From the NCBI RefSeq assembly GCF_021390535.1, contig NZ_JAJUXG010000006.1, positions 62,001 to 126,000 on the forward strand: DNA of 64,000 nucleotides. Direction: 5' to 3'. The notes below the pieces were generated by a model. It was given only the letters and a program-made list of their open reading frames with translations, did no database searches and had not been told where the DNA came from. The position numbers and the translations under genes were made by a program. Below, piece by piece: positions 44,538 to 52,267 of the stretch (its first letter is position 1; each line of letters opens with the position of its first letter). The DNA comes from Dyadobacter sp. CY312 (lineage in GTDB: Bacteria > Bacteroidota > Bacteroidia > Cytophagales > Spirosomataceae).

Positions 44538-44655
44538 TCCTTAAAATCGAACATTGGTGTTCGGTTCTGAACAGTTGAAAGTTTTTAATTTTTATTTAAC
44601 TATTTGATTGTTAGGATTTTTGATAGTGATATTTACTCTGGCGTACTATTTTATC
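44538..44655 (+). promoter_or_regulatory. Palindromic operator and TGGCGT element upstream of PadR/permease 8
   Basis: TGTTC-GGTTCT-GAACA (44558-44573) is a full site. A conserved half-site GAACA at 44549-44553, preceded by AAAATC, would centre a second site exactly 20 bp upstream. CTGGCGTACTATTTTATC (44638-44655) has its GG exactly 75 nt past the full site's centre and 41 nt before the PadR ATG at 44682. Confidence 0.6.
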
Positions 44656-44681
44656 AGCAAAAGTGGAAAATATCACAACTT

Positions 44682-45023
44682 ATGAAACGAACCTATCTGG
44701 GAGAGTTTGAAGAAATCGTTCTGCTCACTGTGGCAGTTATGGAAGGTCAGGCCTACGGTGTAGCACTGATGAACGAAATTACGGAGCAAACCGGTCGGGA
44801 TGTACGCTTGAATCAGGTGCATTCGGCTTTGCAACGACTGGAAGAGAAAGGAATGGTGAAATCCGCGCTGGGCGAGCCCACAGCCGAGAGAGGCGGTAGG
44901 CGGAAACGCCTGTTTACGGTTTCTGCTTATGGGCATCGGACCTTACAGGAGATTCAGGAAGTGAGAGTTGGTTTTTGGAGCAGGCTCGTTAATCCTTTCA
45001 GATTATCGGTGCAGATAAACTAG
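44682..45023 (+). CDS. PadR-family transcriptional regulator
   Basis: From the ATG at 44682 (MKRTYLGEFEEIVLLTVAVM) the product is 113 residues; an upstream in-frame ATG would run through the promoter-like element. The winged helix shows the PadR signature: GQAYGVALMNEITEQTGRDV, VHSALQRLEEKGMVKSALGE, then the basic wing GGRRKRLFTVSAYGHRTL. Such regulators bind as dimers to their own promoter and are released by small ligands. It lies 41 nt before permease 8 and almost certainly controls that unit. Confidence 0.93.
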   Translation: MKRTYLGEFEEIVLLTVAVMEGQAYGVALMNEITEQTGRDVRLNQVHSALQRLEEKGMVKSALGEPTAERGGRRKRLFTVSAYGHRTLQEIQEVRVGFWSRLVNPFRLSVQIN

Positions 45024-45064
45024 GAAACCTGCAGAGGAGTAGGGATGCATAGAAATTAAAAAAT

Positions 45065-47701
45065 ATGAGACAGCCAAATTTACAACCGCCAAGTCTGGCA
45101 ACCCGATTATTGGTGTGGTTCATTGCACCTCACTTGCTCGAAGCAATTCAGGGAGATTTGTATGAGGGTTTCCAGTACAATGTGGTGCACCTGGGAATTG
45201 GGAAAGCACGCTGGCTTTACTGGCGGGAGGTGTTCGGCTTTTTCAAGCCAATGTATATAAAAAGAAAACAGAATTTGTATTCCTCATCTTCCACAATTAG
45301 CCATATCATGATCCGTAACTATTTTAAAATCGCTTTCAGAAACATTAAAAATAATAAAGCTTATACACTCATAAATGTATCGGGTCTAACGCTTGGAATG
45401 ACTTGCGGACTGATCATTTTTATGTTGGTAAAATATCACCTGAGCTTTGATAATTTTCACAGTAATGCCGATCGTGTCTATCGGATCGTGACTGAGCAGC
45501 ATCGCGACAATGTTAGTTACCAAAGGAGCGTACCTGCTCCGCTTGGAAAAGTGTTCAGAAACGAATACACTTTTGCTGAAAATGTAGCCAGAATTACTAC
45601 TTACAACCAGGCACTGATTACCCTGAAGAATGGCAATAACCTCAAAAAATTTAAAGAAGAGGAGGGCGTTGCCTTTGCTGAGACCGACTTCTTCGAAATC
45701 TTTAATTACCCGTTACTGGAAGGAAATAAACAGACGGTACTGACCGAGCCGAATACGGCGATTATGACTCAAAAGACAGCGAAGAAGTATTTTGGTGACG
45801 AAAATCCGATTGGCAAAGTGTTTTGGTTTGATAATAAAATTGCTTTTACTGTTACCGGAATTCTGAAAGATTTTCCTGAAAATACGGATCGGAAAACAGG
45901 AATTTATGCATCCTATGTTACATTGAAAACCTACGACAGCTGGCTTGGAAGTGATGATTCATGGGGTGGGATTAACAGCTCGGTGCAGTGTTTTGTTCGC
46001 CTAAGACCGGGTGTCTCGGTTGCACAAGTGGAAAATGTGTTTCCTGCGTATCCAAAAAAATATCGTCCTAATAGCAAAAACGTTCATCATTACAAGTTAC
46101 AGCCATTGTCGGAAGTGCATTTTGATGCACGTTATGACGGACCAATGGAAAAACGGAATTTATGGATTTTGTCGGTCATCGGACTTTTTCTCATTGCTAC
46201 GGCTTGTGTTAATTTCGTCAACCTGGCTACGGCGCAGGCATTCAAACGTTCGAAAGAGGTTGGTGTTCGTAAAGTTTTGGGTGGATTGCAGGCTCAGCTA
46301 TTCTGGCAGTTTATTTCGGAGACGTTCCTCATTTCCGCGCTGGCGATTGTTGTTTCTGTGGTGCTTTCCTACCTGGTTTTACCGGTAGTGAATTCATTTT
46401 TTAATACCCAAATGAGCCTCAATGTTTTCACAGATGTGCAGTTGATACTGTTTGTTCTCGGACTTGGTATTATTGTTACTTTTTTCGCCGGATCTTATCC
46501 CGGGCTCGTTCTTGCACGTTTTCAACCGATTATTGCCTTAAAAGGTAAATTATCGCAAGCCAGTATTGGAGGTTTCAATACAAGGCGTATGCTTATTGTA
46601 GCGCAGTTTACCATTTCTCAGATGCTAATCATTGGCATGGTGGTAATTGTGAGCCAAATGCAATATACCCGGCAGGCTGATCTGGGATTTAATAAAGACG
46701 CTATCGTGATGATTCCGCTTGGGATTGATACGACAGGTGTGAAAATGAAAACGCTGAAAAGTCAGATTGAGGACATTGCCGGAGTAGAGAAAGCAACATT
46801 GTGTTTTACGGCACCGTCGTCACAACAAGCCTGGAACACTGGCATTCGGTTTGACAATCAGTTGGAAGACGTAAGTTTTCAGACCAGCATCAAAGCGGCA
46901 GATGCGGATTATGTGCCAACTTTTGGGCTGCAAATGGTTGCAGGGAGGAATGTTTTTCCTGCGGATTCGGTAAAAGAGTTCCTTGTGAATGAAGCATTTA
47001 CCAGAAAACTAAACTTCAAAACTCCTCAGGATGCAATTGGTAAAGTTATAGGAGCTAATGGGGGCACAATGGAAGGACCTATTGTGGGCATTGTAAAAGA
47101 TTTTCATGATCGCTCTCTTCACGAAGATATAACTCCGGTTGCGATCACAACTTATAATGATAATTATTCAGACCTGGCTGTAAAGGTGAATCTGTCGAAT
47201 GTAAAAAACACACTCACTGCTCTTGAACAGGCATGGATCGCAAAATATCCTGACCAGATTTTTGAATCTCAGTTTCTGGATGAGAACATTGCCCGGTTTT
47301 ACGAAACGGAAGACCGGATGTTGAAATTAATCGAGATGTTCTCGTTCATTGCGATTTTGATTGGTTCGCTTGGATTGTATGGATTGGTATCATTTATGGC
47401 CGCACAAAAAACCAAAGAGATTGGTATTCGTAAAGTGTTGGGAAGTGGTGTAACACAAATCCTGTGGATTTTCGGTAAAGAATTTTCAATGCTTATTTTA
47501 GTTGCCTTTGTTATTGCGGCGCCGGTTGGCTGGTGGGTTATGAATAGCTGGTTGCAGGACTTTAAGTTTCGTATTCAAATGAACTTCTGGACATTTGCAT
47601 CTGCAATCTTTATCACATTTTTTGTTGCCGCAATAACCGTAGCATACAAATCTCTGCGGGCGGCATTACTTGACCCGGTGAAAAGTCTGAGAAGCGAGTA
47701 A
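45065..47701 (+). CDS. FtsX-like ABC permease, paralogue 8, with permease-prefix domain
   Basis: An 878-residue paralogue. Residues 1-81 form an extra cytoplasmic segment (LQPPSLATRLLVWFIAPHLL, EAIQGDLYEGFQYN, ARWLYWREVFGFFKP) of the permease prefix type that accompanies PadR-linked exporters. The ordinary family start MIRNYFKIAFRNIKNNKAYT follows at Met82 (genomic 45308), in frame. Coupling motifs are RSKEVGVRKVLGGLQ and QKTKEIGIRKVLGSGV, and the tail is DPVKSLRSE. The second domain keeps GIVKDFHDRSLHEDITPV. With the PadR gene just upstream this forms a self-contained regulated unit. Confidence 0.94.
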   Translation: MRQPNLQPPSLATRLLVWFIAPHLLEAIQGDLYEGFQYNVVHLGIGKARWLYWREVFGFFKPMYIKRKQNLYSSSSTISHIMIRNYFKIAFRNIKNNKAYTLINVSGLTLGMTCGLIIFMLVKYHLSFDNFHSNADRVYRIVTEQHRDNVSYQRSVPAPLGKVFRNEYTFAENVARITTYNQALITLKNGNNLKKFKEEEGVAFAETDFFEIFNYPLLEGNKQTVLTEPNTAIMTQKTAKKYFGDENPIGKVFWFDNKIAFTVTGILKDFPENTDRKTGIYASYVTLKTYDSWLGSDDSWGGINSSVQCFVRLRPGVSVAQVENVFPAYPKKYRPNSKNVHHYKLQPLSEVHFDARYDGPMEKRNLWILSVIGLFLIATACVNFVNLATAQAFKRSKEVGVRKVLGGLQAQLFWQFISETFLISALAIVVSVVLSYLVLPVVNSFFNTQMSLNVFTDVQLILFVLGLGIIVTFFAGSYPGLVLARFQPIIALKGKLSQASIGGFNTRRMLIVAQFTISQMLIIGMVVIVSQMQYTRQADLGFNKDAIVMIPLGIDTTGVKMKTLKSQIEDIAGVEKATLCFTAPSSQQAWNTGIRFDNQLEDVSFQTSIKAADADYVPTFGLQMVAGRNVFPADSVKEFLVNEAFTRKLNFKTPQDAIGKVIGANGGTMEGPIVGIVKDFHDRSLHEDITPVAITTYNDNYSDLAVKVNLSNVKNTLTALEQAWIAKYPDQIFESQFLDENIARFYETEDRMLKLIEMFSFIAILIGSLGLYGLVSFMAAQKTKEIGIRKVLGSGVTQILWIFGKEFSMLILVAFVIAAPVGWWVMNSWLQDFKFRIQMNFWTFASAIFITFFVAAITVAYKSLRAALLDPVKSLRSE

Positions 47702-47702
47702 T

Positions 47703-47746
47703 AAAAAAACTGCCGGCGAATCGAATGATCGGCCGGCAGTTTTTTA
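47703..47746. terminator. Bidirectional terminator between permease 8 and a lipoprotein gene
   Basis: AAAAAACTGCCGGC pairs with GCCGGCAGTTTTTT across a 14-nt loop. A-run and T-run flank the GC-rich stem on both sides, so it can end both convergent genes. Confidence 0.9.
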
Positions 47747-48499
47747 TTGACTAATACCAAATTCAATGATCTTTCGGATTCGCCGTGTTCCGGATCCAAT
47801 CACCCGATCACCAATAAACACACCACCTTCCTGCAAATAATCAAAGTTGGTTTGCTCGTCGGTAACAAGGCCTACACCGGCAGCATATTGTTTGTATCCC
47901 AAACGGAACTGAGCCACGCCAGTAGTATCTGTTCTTTCCGCAACCTTGATCGTTTTGTCAAAATTAAGGGCATTAACTGTCAGTGGTTTGTTGATGTCCT
48001 CATAGCGATGTTTGGTGTTGTAACGCGGATCATCGTCGTCCAGGCTAAAATATTTATAGCCATCCCAGGTAACCTGCGGGCTGTAAGGGAAAACAAGTGG
48101 CATCAATACTTCATTGTCCAGATTTACAATAACCTTGTCCGGGTCGTGACGAACACTGTATTCTTTTATTTTTTGCCAGGATTGAGCCGCTGTATTTCTT
48201 GTAGAACGCGAAACAATGTAAACCTTTGTACCTGATGAATCCTCGTTCACACTTGTGACTTCGTCCTTTTCCTGCCAGGCTTTCAATACAGGCTCTTTGG
48301 TGCCAGACGAGTAAACTTCCTCATTTACCTGATATATCTGAAACTGTCCGATGCTCAGAGGGTAATAGTCGTATGGTGCAATGGGATCTGTTCCCGAATC
48401 ACTGCATGATTGCACCACAAGTAAAGCCAGCAAGGCAATTCCTGAAATGACTTTTGAAAAATGCCCGGATTTATTGGTAGAAGTAAAAAAATCTTTCAC
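47744..48499 (-). CDS. Lipoprotein of unknown function, tandem copy A
   Basis: I propose the GTG start at 48499 (251 residues, beginning M/VKDFFTSTNKSG) because it matches the N-terminus of copy B; the in-frame ATG at 48559 would add 20 residues ahead of the signal. The lipobox LLVVQSC puts the lipidated Cys at about residue 32. The mature part is about 50 percent similar by eye to copy B: PIAPYDYYPLSIGQFQIYQV, KAWQEKDEV, NLDNEVLMPLVFPYSPQVTWDGYKYF, LGYKQYAAGVGLVTDEQT and RKIIEFGIS. I know no function; the fold may be a beta-rich outer-membrane lipoprotein. Confidence 0.75.
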   Translation of the reverse strand: MKDFFTSTNKSGHFSKVISGIALLALLVVQSCSDSGTDPIAPYDYYPLSIGQFQIYQVNEEVYSSGTKEPVLKAWQEKDEVTSVNEDSSGTKVYIVSRSTRNTAAQSWQKIKEYSVRHDPDKVIVNLDNEVLMPLVFPYSPQVTWDGYKYFSLDDDDPRYNTKHRYEDINKPLTVNALNFDKTIKVAERTDTTGVAQFRLGYKQYAAGVGLVTDEQTNFDYLQEGGVFIGDRVIGSGTRRIRKIIEFGISQ

Positions 48500-48781
48500 A
48501 AACAGATAGTTTATATTAATCAAAAACGTGTTTCCGTTTTTTCTAGTATGATTTGACAAATTTAAAGAAATACCTGCTCATACAGGTAAATATTCTATAC
48601 ACATCTGATTTAGAAAAGGATAAGTTTCAAATCCAGCACAACGTATCGTTGAGTGGAATGGTTCAATAAGGTGATTGCTTCGATGTATTGACCTGGAAAG
48701 GAACAGACGGTCACAAAGTAATTTATGTGAACTTTTGTGATCGACGTTACTATAGAGAGTGGAAAATTGAAATGCTGAGGG

Positions 48782-49525
48782 TTATTCGGTCACGCCAAAC
48801 TCAATGATTTTCTTAACCCTGCTTACACCGGAGGCAATTTCTTTAGGTTTATCAAGCCAATCGCCTTCCTGGCTGTAATAAAAGTCGGTCTGTTCGTCGG
48901 TAATAAGTCCCACACCCACAGCGTATTGTTTATAGCCTAAGCGGAGTTGAACCAAACCATCCTCATCTCTTTCACTAACCTTCAATGTTTTGTCAAAATG
49001 TAAGCCATTGATATCCAATGGTTGATTAATGTCGCGATACGTATGTAGGAAACCCTCTCTTACATCATCTTCGGGTAGCATAAAATACCGATAACCGTCC
49101 CACCTGGCTTGTGGGCTGTAAGGGAAAATCAAGGGCATCAGAACTTCATTGTCAATGTTGACTACTACCTTTTCAATATATTTTTGAGCAGTATATTCCT
49201 TGATTTTTTTCCACGAATCCGCTGATGTATTACGTATTGAACGGGAAAATAGGAATATTTTGCCGTTAGTGGTGTCTTCATTCATGCCAATAATCTCATC
49301 CTTTTCCTGCCATGTTTTGCGAACCGGTTTAGCTGTTCCGGCAGAATATACATCCTCTGTGACTTCAAATATTCTGTAACGACCGATTTCCAATGGGAAA
49401 TAATCGTAAGGAGTTATAGGATCGGGACTGGTACTCTTGCATGCTTGTAGGAACAAAGCGAGTATCAGTAAGACGAAGATACCGCTACGTTTTTGATCTG
49501 GCAGGGAGGATAATTGATTTTTCAC
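48782..49525 (-). CDS. Lipoprotein of unknown function, tandem copy B
   Basis: A 247-residue protein with the lipobox LALFLQAC (Cys about 29). It aligns along its whole length with copy A: PITPYDYFPLEIGRYRIFEV, KTWQEKDEI, NIDNEVLMPLIFPYSPQARWDGYRYF, LGYKQYAVGVGLITDEQTDF and KKIIEFGVTE. The two genes are 282 nt apart and read the same way, so they arose by tandem duplication and have diverged. No family name can be given. Both lie in antisense to the permeases. Confidence 0.78.
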   Translation of the reverse strand: MKNQLSSLPDQKRSGIFVLLILALFLQACKSTSPDPITPYDYFPLEIGRYRIFEVTEDVYSAGTAKPVRKTWQEKDEIIGMNEDTTNGKIFLFSRSIRNTSADSWKKIKEYTAQKYIEKVVVNIDNEVLMPLIFPYSPQARWDGYRYFMLPEDDVREGFLHTYRDINQPLDINGLHFDKTLKVSERDEDGLVQLRLGYKQYAVGVGLITDEQTDFYYSQEGDWLDKPKEIASGVSRVKKIIEFGVTE

Positions 49526-49870
49526 GATTAGTCTGATTGATGATTGTGCCTCAGTCCTATGTCACTGGAAGTATTTTGCATATTTAGGAAAATAGTAGCA
49601 TTTAGAAAAATTTGAATCGAGGTTTTGATTAGCTCTTAGTCAATTCATTGGGGTTTTATTATGTGAAAATAGAAAGACAAATTGGGTTTTAAGAAATACA
49701 ATGGCGTTCTAAATTCTGTTTAAAATCTTTATTGATGCTTTCGTCGGTGAAAAGAGTCTATTCATCTAGTCGCACCGCTAGTTGGCAGATTGCGCTTTTG
49801 AGCACTTAAACCTGAATCAAAAAAGCCCCTCTAACCATCAATAACGAACAAATTTAAACATTTAGAAACC
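49526..49870. other. 345-nt divergent spacer with no clear feature
   Basis: AT-rich DNA between lipoprotein B and the first Spy-like gene. A stretch GTTGGCAGATTGCGC (about 49784-49798) resembles a sigma-54 element, but its spacing is wrong (GG and GC too close). No palindrome of the TGTYC-N6-GRACA type and no gene were seen. Confidence 0.5.
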
Positions 49871-50287
49871 ATGAAAAAGACAATCTTCGCAATAGCAGCT
49901 TTGGCAATATTCTCAGTAACTGGCAGCTTCGCTCAGGCTTACAAATCAAACGGTCACGATGGTCCGGTGTATGTAACAAGCAGCCGCACCAACAATCCGG
50001 TTGTGAATGTTTATGACATTGATCACTTGGATAAGGTCGTAAACCTGACGCGTAAGCAGGAAAACGAAATTTCTAAAATTGCAGACTACTACAATCGTGT
50101 GGTGAACAGTAGCAAGAAATCTCAGACTTTGGAAAGCCTGACAAGACTGGAAGAACAAAAACGTCACGATATTCTGGAAGTATTGACCTCAGCACAGCGT
50201 CAGAAATTGACAGCTTACCAATACGCACAGAAAAACAATAGCCGCGATAAATTCGATAGTCGTGCCAGATACAACCGCAGAGGTTAA
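49871..50287 (+). CDS. Small periplasmic Spy/CpxP-like protein, tandem copy 1
   Basis: A 138-residue protein with a signal peptide (MKKTIFAIAALAIFSVTGSFAQ). The helical body carries two LTxxQ-like repeats, VNLTRKQENEISKIADYYN and LTSAQRQKLTAYQYAQ, separated by about 60 residues with RLEEQKRHDILEV. This repeat type is the mark of the Spy/CpxP family of periplasmic chaperones and metal-stress proteins, though similarity beyond the motif is low. The basic tail ends RARYNRRG. It is followed 58 nt later by a shorter paralogue. Confidence 0.75.
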   Translation: MKKTIFAIAALAIFSVTGSFAQAYKSNGHDGPVYVTSSRTNNPVVNVYDIDHLDKVVNLTRKQENEISKIADYYNRVVNSSKKSQTLESLTRLEEQKRHDILEVLTSAQRQKLTAYQYAQKNNSRDKFDSRARYNRRG

Positions 50288-50345
50288 TAGTCGGAGATCA
50301 ATTAGTCATGAAAAATAACAATCAAACTTTAAATAAATAGCAACC

Positions 50346-50741
50346 ATGAAAAAGACAATCATAGCAATCGCAACTTTGGCAATACTTACAATCGGTAACG
50401 GTTTTGCACAAAAAGGTTTTCCATCCAGAGGACACGGCGGACCGGTGGTGGAGGGGTCCCGTTACGATAACAGAATTGAAGAATACAATATCAATAAACT
50501 TGATAGAATTGTGGGTCTTACCCGCAAGCAGGAGAATAAGATCAAGAAGATTGAAAAAGCTTACGACAAAATGGTGAATAGAGGAAGAGGAGCACAGTCG
50601 TGGCAGGGACAGAAACGCCTGGAAGAACAAAAACAGCGTGAAATTTTCTCAGTCCTTACTCCAAACCAACGTCAAAAATGGATGGCTTACCAACATGCTG
50701 ACAAGTTTGACAACCGGGGAAGATTTAACCGCAGAGGTTAG
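50346..50741 (+). CDS. Small periplasmic Spy/CpxP-like protein, tandem copy 2
   Basis: A 131-residue paralogue of the preceding gene with the same plan: signal peptide MKKTIIAIATLAILTIGNGFAQ, VGLTRKQENKIKKIEKAYDK, RLEEQKQREIFSV, LTPNQRQKWMAYQHA and the tail RGRFNRRG. The start codons are in near-identical contexts (ACCATGAAAAAGACAATC), showing duplication that includes the leader. A terminator follows at 50776-50819, so the pair is one unit. Confidence 0.77.
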   Translation: MKKTIIAIATLAILTIGNGFAQKGFPSRGHGGPVVEGSRYDNRIEEYNINKLDRIVGLTRKQENKIKKIEKAYDKMVNRGRGAQSWQGQKRLEEQKQREIFSVLTPNQRQKWMAYQHADKFDNRGRFNRRG

Positions 50742-50775
50742 GAGACAATAGCATTTAGCCATGAATATTAAATGA

Positions 50776-50819
50776 AAAATCCCTGCAACGAACGTAAATG
50801 TTGGTTGCAGGGGTTTTTG
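50776..50819 (+). terminator. Terminator of the Spy-like pair
   Basis: CCCTGCAAC pairs with GTTGCAGGG across a 14-nt loop, followed by GTTTTTG on the plus strand. Confidence 0.85.
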
Positions 50820-50832
50820 TTGATTTATAAAG

Positions 50833-50874
50833 TGTCCATTACTATCAAACATTTTTGTTTGTTACTAACGAACA
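50833..50874. promoter_or_regulatory. Orphan, degenerate operator-like inverted repeat
   Basis: AAGTGTCC near 50831 and CGAACACTT at 50869-50877 form inverted ends around ATCAAACA and TGTTTGTT. It contains TGTCC-ATTACT and ACTAAC-GAACA half-sites identical to those in the exporter operators, but the spacing is wrong and no gene starts downstream on either strand. It may be a decayed operator. Confidence 0.3.
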
Positions 50875-50889
50875 CTTTTGTGAAACACT

Positions 50890-50936
50890 AAAAAAGTCCC
50901 GCTGCAAGTTTAGACGATTTGCAGCGGGACTTTTTT
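50890..50936. terminator. Bidirectional terminator at the SusD gene end
   Basis: AAAAAGTCCCGCTGCAA pairs with TTGCAGCGGGACTTTTTT across an 11-nt loop. The right arm ends within the SusD stop codon (50935-50937). It can act on both strands. Confidence 0.9.
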
Positions 50937-52209
50937 AGTTGGCCGGATCAGCCGGTGTGCTTGTATTATTCTGGCGTTCGTTGGTAGGATAGGGATACCA
51001 GTTTCGATTACGTTCTGTCTCAGGTCTTGCAAAGCGGCGTGAATCTTCCAGTTTCAATCCCGACATAAAGAGCTCAATGCATCGGTTGCGGTAAATCTCT
51101 GTCAAAACCGAGGCTGCATCCTTTGCACCAGCGTAGGCCGACAGACCTGCTCCAAGTCCCCAGACGTCGGTGGTTTTAGTTAAGACTTTATCCAGTTCAG
51201 CTATCGCTTCATCCGTTTTGTTCTGGCGCGCCAGAACTTCTGCTTTGATCAGCATCATTTCACCGGGCAAATAGACCGGTATAGCTGCATTATTTGCTGT
51301 AAAAAATCCGGTTCCAAGGTTTTTGGTCGGGGCAGTAGTTTGGGTATAAAAGCCAACTCGTTTGTCAGCAATCGTAGGTTTCAAAGCATCAGGCAAACCC
51401 AGACCTACGTTCGCAGGTTCGGTAACGTTCCGGTTTCCGAACGATAGGAAGAATATCGGATTCTGGCTTACGTCGTCGAAATTGAAAGCTGATTTTTTAG
51501 TTAAATCCACTTTATTGGCAGCTGTCAGCGCTTTTTCGTATTCGCCAAGCATAAGACTGTAACGTGCAATCAGCGCCTGAGCCGTATTGGGCATATCAAT
51601 ACTGTTTACAACCTGTCTGGTGAAATCAGCCGAAGGCGGATTGGCGGCCACGGCCGCAGCGGCACTTTCCAATAAGGTCACAGCTTCTTTAAGCACATCT
51701 TCACGCGTATTAAAGGCAATGTTTTTTCCTGTTTTTGTCGGTGCCTGCTGCCAAAACTCTGCTAGCGTACCCAATGCGATTGCTTTAAAAATGGATGCAT
51801 AAGCGACCAATCCGCTTTTTACCGCCGGGTCTGTTGCTTTGTCCAGGTTGTTCAGAATAATATCCGCGTTGGACTTGGTAAGATGGCATTGTGCCCAAAG
51901 CGAGGTGAGGATAGCATTATTGCCTTGCACGTTTCCTGATCCTTTGCCCAAAAGGTCAAGGTCGGTGTTGCCGGCATTCAACACAACAAGCTCTTTGGTA
52001 GTTAATCCGTTGGCCGATATGAAATTGTATAGCCCGCCACTGATGGTGAAACGGTATTGTAATCCGTTGGCTAGTGTAATGAGACCGTTTACATCGTTAA
52101 TAACCTGGCCTTCGTTGGTGGAGCTGGGGTTGAGATATTCCTTTTGTTCACAGGATGTAAACATCAGCGCAGCCGCAGCGAGTATGGAAAATATGTATGT
52201 TCTTTTCAT
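50935..52209 (-). CDS. SusD/RagB-family nutrient-binding lipoprotein
   Basis: The start at 52209 (MKRTYIFSILAAAALMFTSC) places the lipidated Cys at residue 20; an ATG three codons upstream is also in frame. The 424-residue body has SusD hallmarks: EYLNPSSTNEGQVIN at the start, tetratricopeptide-like helices with AQCHLTKSNADIILNNLDKA and FWQQAPTK, a C-terminal MLIKAEVLARQNKTDEAIAELDKV repeat, and IYRNRCIELFMSGLKLEDSRRF. It works as the lid of the SusC channel at the cell surface. It is somewhat short for the family. It lies directly downstream of the SusC gene. Confidence 0.9.
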   Translation of the reverse strand: MKRTYIFSILAAAALMFTSCEQKEYLNPSSTNEGQVINDVNGLITLANGLQYRFTISGGLYNFISANGLTTKELVVLNAGNTDLDLLGKGSGNVQGNNAILTSLWAQCHLTKSNADIILNNLDKATDPAVKSGLVAYASIFKAIALGTLAEFWQQAPTKTGKNIAFNTREDVLKEAVTLLESAAAAVAANPPSADFTRQVVNSIDMPNTAQALIARYSLMLGEYEKALTAANKVDLTKKSAFNFDDVSQNPIFFLSFGNRNVTEPANVGLGLPDALKPTIADKRVGFYTQTTAPTKNLGTGFFTANNAAIPVYLPGEMMLIKAEVLARQNKTDEAIAELDKVLTKTTDVWGLGAGLSAYAGAKDAASVLTEIYRNRCIELFMSGLKLEDSRRFARPETERNRNWYPYPTNERQNNTSTPADPAN

Positions 52210-52267
52210 TTTTATCAAAAATTGAAATGGTCAGAAGAATAAGGAATTCTTCCATGGAAATTGAAAA

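Noticed and set aside
49784..49798. GTTGGCAGATTGCGC as a sigma-54 promoter of the Spy-like genes
   Set aside because: The GG and GC are too close together and there is no upstream palindrome.
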